From assembly GCA_947488305.1 (NCBI GenBank), contig CANKZM010000005.1, positions 434,001 through 498,000 on the forward strand: 64,000 nt of DNA. Direction: 5' to 3'. The first letter of the stretch is position 1. Every line of letters begins with the position of its first letter. This document shows positions 62,768 to 64,000 of this stretch, in pieces. Made by a program: the position numbers and the translations under genes. Source of the DNA: an uncultured Roseobacter sp. (lineage in GTDB: Bacteria; Pseudomonadota; Alphaproteobacteria; Rhodobacterales; Rhodobacteraceae). The notes below the pieces were generated by a model. The model saw nothing but the letters and a program-made list of their open reading frames with translations. It ran no database searches and was not told the origin of the DNA.

Positions 62768-63718
62768 ATGAATGCAGATAATATAAGACTTGCCGCGCTC
62801 GACCTGAACCTGATCACTGCCTTGGATGCGCTTCTGGACCGAAGATCTGTTTCGGAAGCTGCCGACGGGGTCGGTCGAACACAGTCCGCTATGTCCCACA
62901 GCCTCGCAAGATTGCGCGAACATTTCCGCGACCCGATACTTGTTCGAGACGGATGGGCCATGCAGCTCACGCCGTTCGCCGAGGAATTGCACCCCCGTGT
63001 CAAAGCGGCCGCCGAAGCAGCCAAACTGATGTTCACAACCAATCTGGAGTTTGATGCGTCGACGACGACGCGCCGCATCCGTATTGCGACGCCGGACCTC
63101 TGCACCTCACTATTTTCAGATTTCATCGGCGCGCTCGCCAAAGCCGCGCCGCTCGCGTCCGTCGAGTTCATCGAGGGTAACATGGCACGACATGCCGTCT
63201 TGAGTTCCAACGCGGACATTGGTTTGGGTTTTGGTGTTCCCAAATCAGACACGAGTCTTGTGTTGCATAAGATCGCTCCACTCGACTGGTGTACCTTTGC
63301 GCCCAAAGCGCATGAGTACCGCCGGAACCCGACCGCGGAGGTATGGAGCGCGTCCCGACACATTCTTGTCGGACAAGGTGGGCAAGAGGGGCCAGTGGAA
63401 AAGATGCTCCGACAGCACGGCATCGAGCGTCACTTCATCTGCTACGCCTCGAACTTCTCTGCGGCCCTCATCCTTGCTTACGAGATTGGGGCATTGATGA
63501 CCACGTTGCGCTTGCCTTTCGAGATGACGGCAAAGCGGCTCGGGATGACGGCCCAGCCAACGCCATTCGGAATGCCGAACGCGCCCGCGACTCTGATGTT
63601 CCGTGCTGACCATGGAAACCCATTTCAAGTCTGGCTGAAAAAGCTGTGCCTCTGTTCTTTTGCTGACCTTCAGGGGCAACGCAGCAATCGGTCAAACTTG
63701 GCACTAACCCGACCTTAG
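62768..63718 (+). CDS. LysR-family transcriptional regulator
   Basis: 316 residues from ATG 62768; a GTG at 62738 is in frame but upstream of the palindrome. N-terminal helix-turn-helix S-V-S-E-A-A-D-G-V-G-R-T-Q-S-A-M-S-H-S-L-A-R-L, then the LysR effector domain (I-R-I-A-T-P-D-L). It may control the divergent APCDD1-like gene. Effector unknown. Confidence 0.93.
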   Translation: MNADNIRLAALDLNLITALDALLDRRSVSEAADGVGRTQSAMSHSLARLREHFRDPILVRDGWAMQLTPFAEELHPRVKAAAEAAKLMFTTNLEFDASTTTRRIRIATPDLCTSLFSDFIGALAKAAPLASVEFIEGNMARHAVLSSNADIGLGFGVPKSDTSLVLHKIAPLDWCTFAPKAHEYRRNPTAEVWSASRHILVGQGGQEGPVEKMLRQHGIERHFICYASNFSAALILAYEIGALMTTLRLPFEMTAKRLGMTAQPTPFGMPNAPATLMFRADHGNPFQVWLKKLCLCSFADLQGQRSNRSNLALTRP

Positions 63719-63798
63719 TTACAAGCCGTTCGGATGACGGCAGGGCGAGACATAGCTGTCGTTTGTTTCAAGAATTGAATAGAGGCTTATTTCGAAGC

Positions 63799-64000
63799 TT
63801 AACCGTATCGCTGGGCTATTGTCGTATAAAGCATGTCGCGCAGCCACCTGCTGACTGCGTCGTTGTCATATCGTTCCGACCAGAACATGTGCACGCTAAA
63901 GGGCGGTACGTCTGCCGGTACCTGCCGTGTGATTAGCTCCGCGTCTGCAACTGCAATAGCCGCTTGGCGGCTTGGCAGCGTGGCGATCAGCCCGGTTTGT
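63799..64000 (-). CDS. LysR-family regulator, C-terminal fragment
   Basis: Only the end of the gene is in the window; it begins beyond base 64000. The last 66 codons read on the minus strand end at TAA 63799. The pattern G-L-I-A-T-L-P-S-R-Q-A followed by F-S-V-H-M-F-W-S-E-R-Y-D-N-D-A-V-S-R-W-L-R is typical of the LysR effector-domain end, especially the NodD/NahR-like group. It is distinct from the LysR at 62768. Confidence 0.78.
   Translation of the reverse strand, partial: QTGLIATLPSRQAAIAVADAELITRQVPADVPPFSVHMFWSERYDNDAVSRWLRDMLYTTIAQRYG

Overview
The window looks like a chromosome segment of a marine alphaproteobacterium of the Roseobacter group (Rhodobacteraceae). That reading rests on the gene content: a lanthanide-type methanol dehydrogenase locus with glutathione-linked formaldehyde oxidation, a dihydroxypropanesulfonate (DHPS) operon, bchE-bchJ for bacteriochlorophyll (so probably an aerobic anoxygenic phototroph), a complete periplasmic nitrate reductase operon, and moderately high GC. 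I cannot name the species.

Layout. 1-94 is the start of an ABC ATPase running off the left edge; it resembles the ATPase of the PQQ-alcohol-dehydrogenase/lanthanide-uptake system. 236-768 is a parDE toxin-antitoxin pair. 993-7910 is a tightly packed plus-strand run of ten genes: a polyprenyl diphosphate synthase, a SAM methyltransferase, a CrtC/AttH-like protein, an SCP2-like protein and six unrecognised cytoplasmic proteins, several with a phasin-like helical start and an Ig-like beta domain. It is the best candidate here for an undescribed system. 7988-22976 is the methanol region: SoxY-like carrier, nitrate/sulfonate-type ABC transporter, an acidic PepSY-type protein (lanpepsy-like candidate), beta-propellers, LutA-type binding protein, MxaD-like protein, fused SoxYZ, CXXXCW rhodanese-like protein, XoxJ, XoxG, XoxF, cytochrome c, S-formylglutathione hydrolase and glutathione-dependent formaldehyde dehydrogenase.

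23035-29961 holds a LacI repressor, a perfect double operator, and a DHPS operon (hpsN, SDR, Zn-dehydrogenase, UspA, comDE, FMN 2-hydroxyacid oxidase). It can take DHPS through sulfolactate and sulfopyruvate to sulfoacetaldehyde; the transporter and the xsc step are not in the window. 30861-33211 is bchE-bchJ behind an FNR-type box and two PpsR/CrtJ-type sites. 33245-38133 is an Fbp/Afu-type ABC importer with a phosphatase-like gene, then a Nudix gene. 38936-44157 is a DeoR regulator with a PhnDCEE-type importer and a HAD phosphatase, without C-P lyase genes.

44480-50951 is napFDAGHBC plus a small membrane protein, again with an FNR-type box upstream. 51070-64000 is mixed: GNAT, a small exported protein, a homocysteine-methyltransferase-family enzyme, TetR, a PAS-GGDEF-EAL protein, a class III cyclase that seems shortened, an integrase remnant, a CadC-like TPR regulator, two exported proteins and two LysR regulators, the last cut by the window edge. 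The FNR-type boxes suggest that pigment synthesis and nitrate reduction are both tied to low oxygen.
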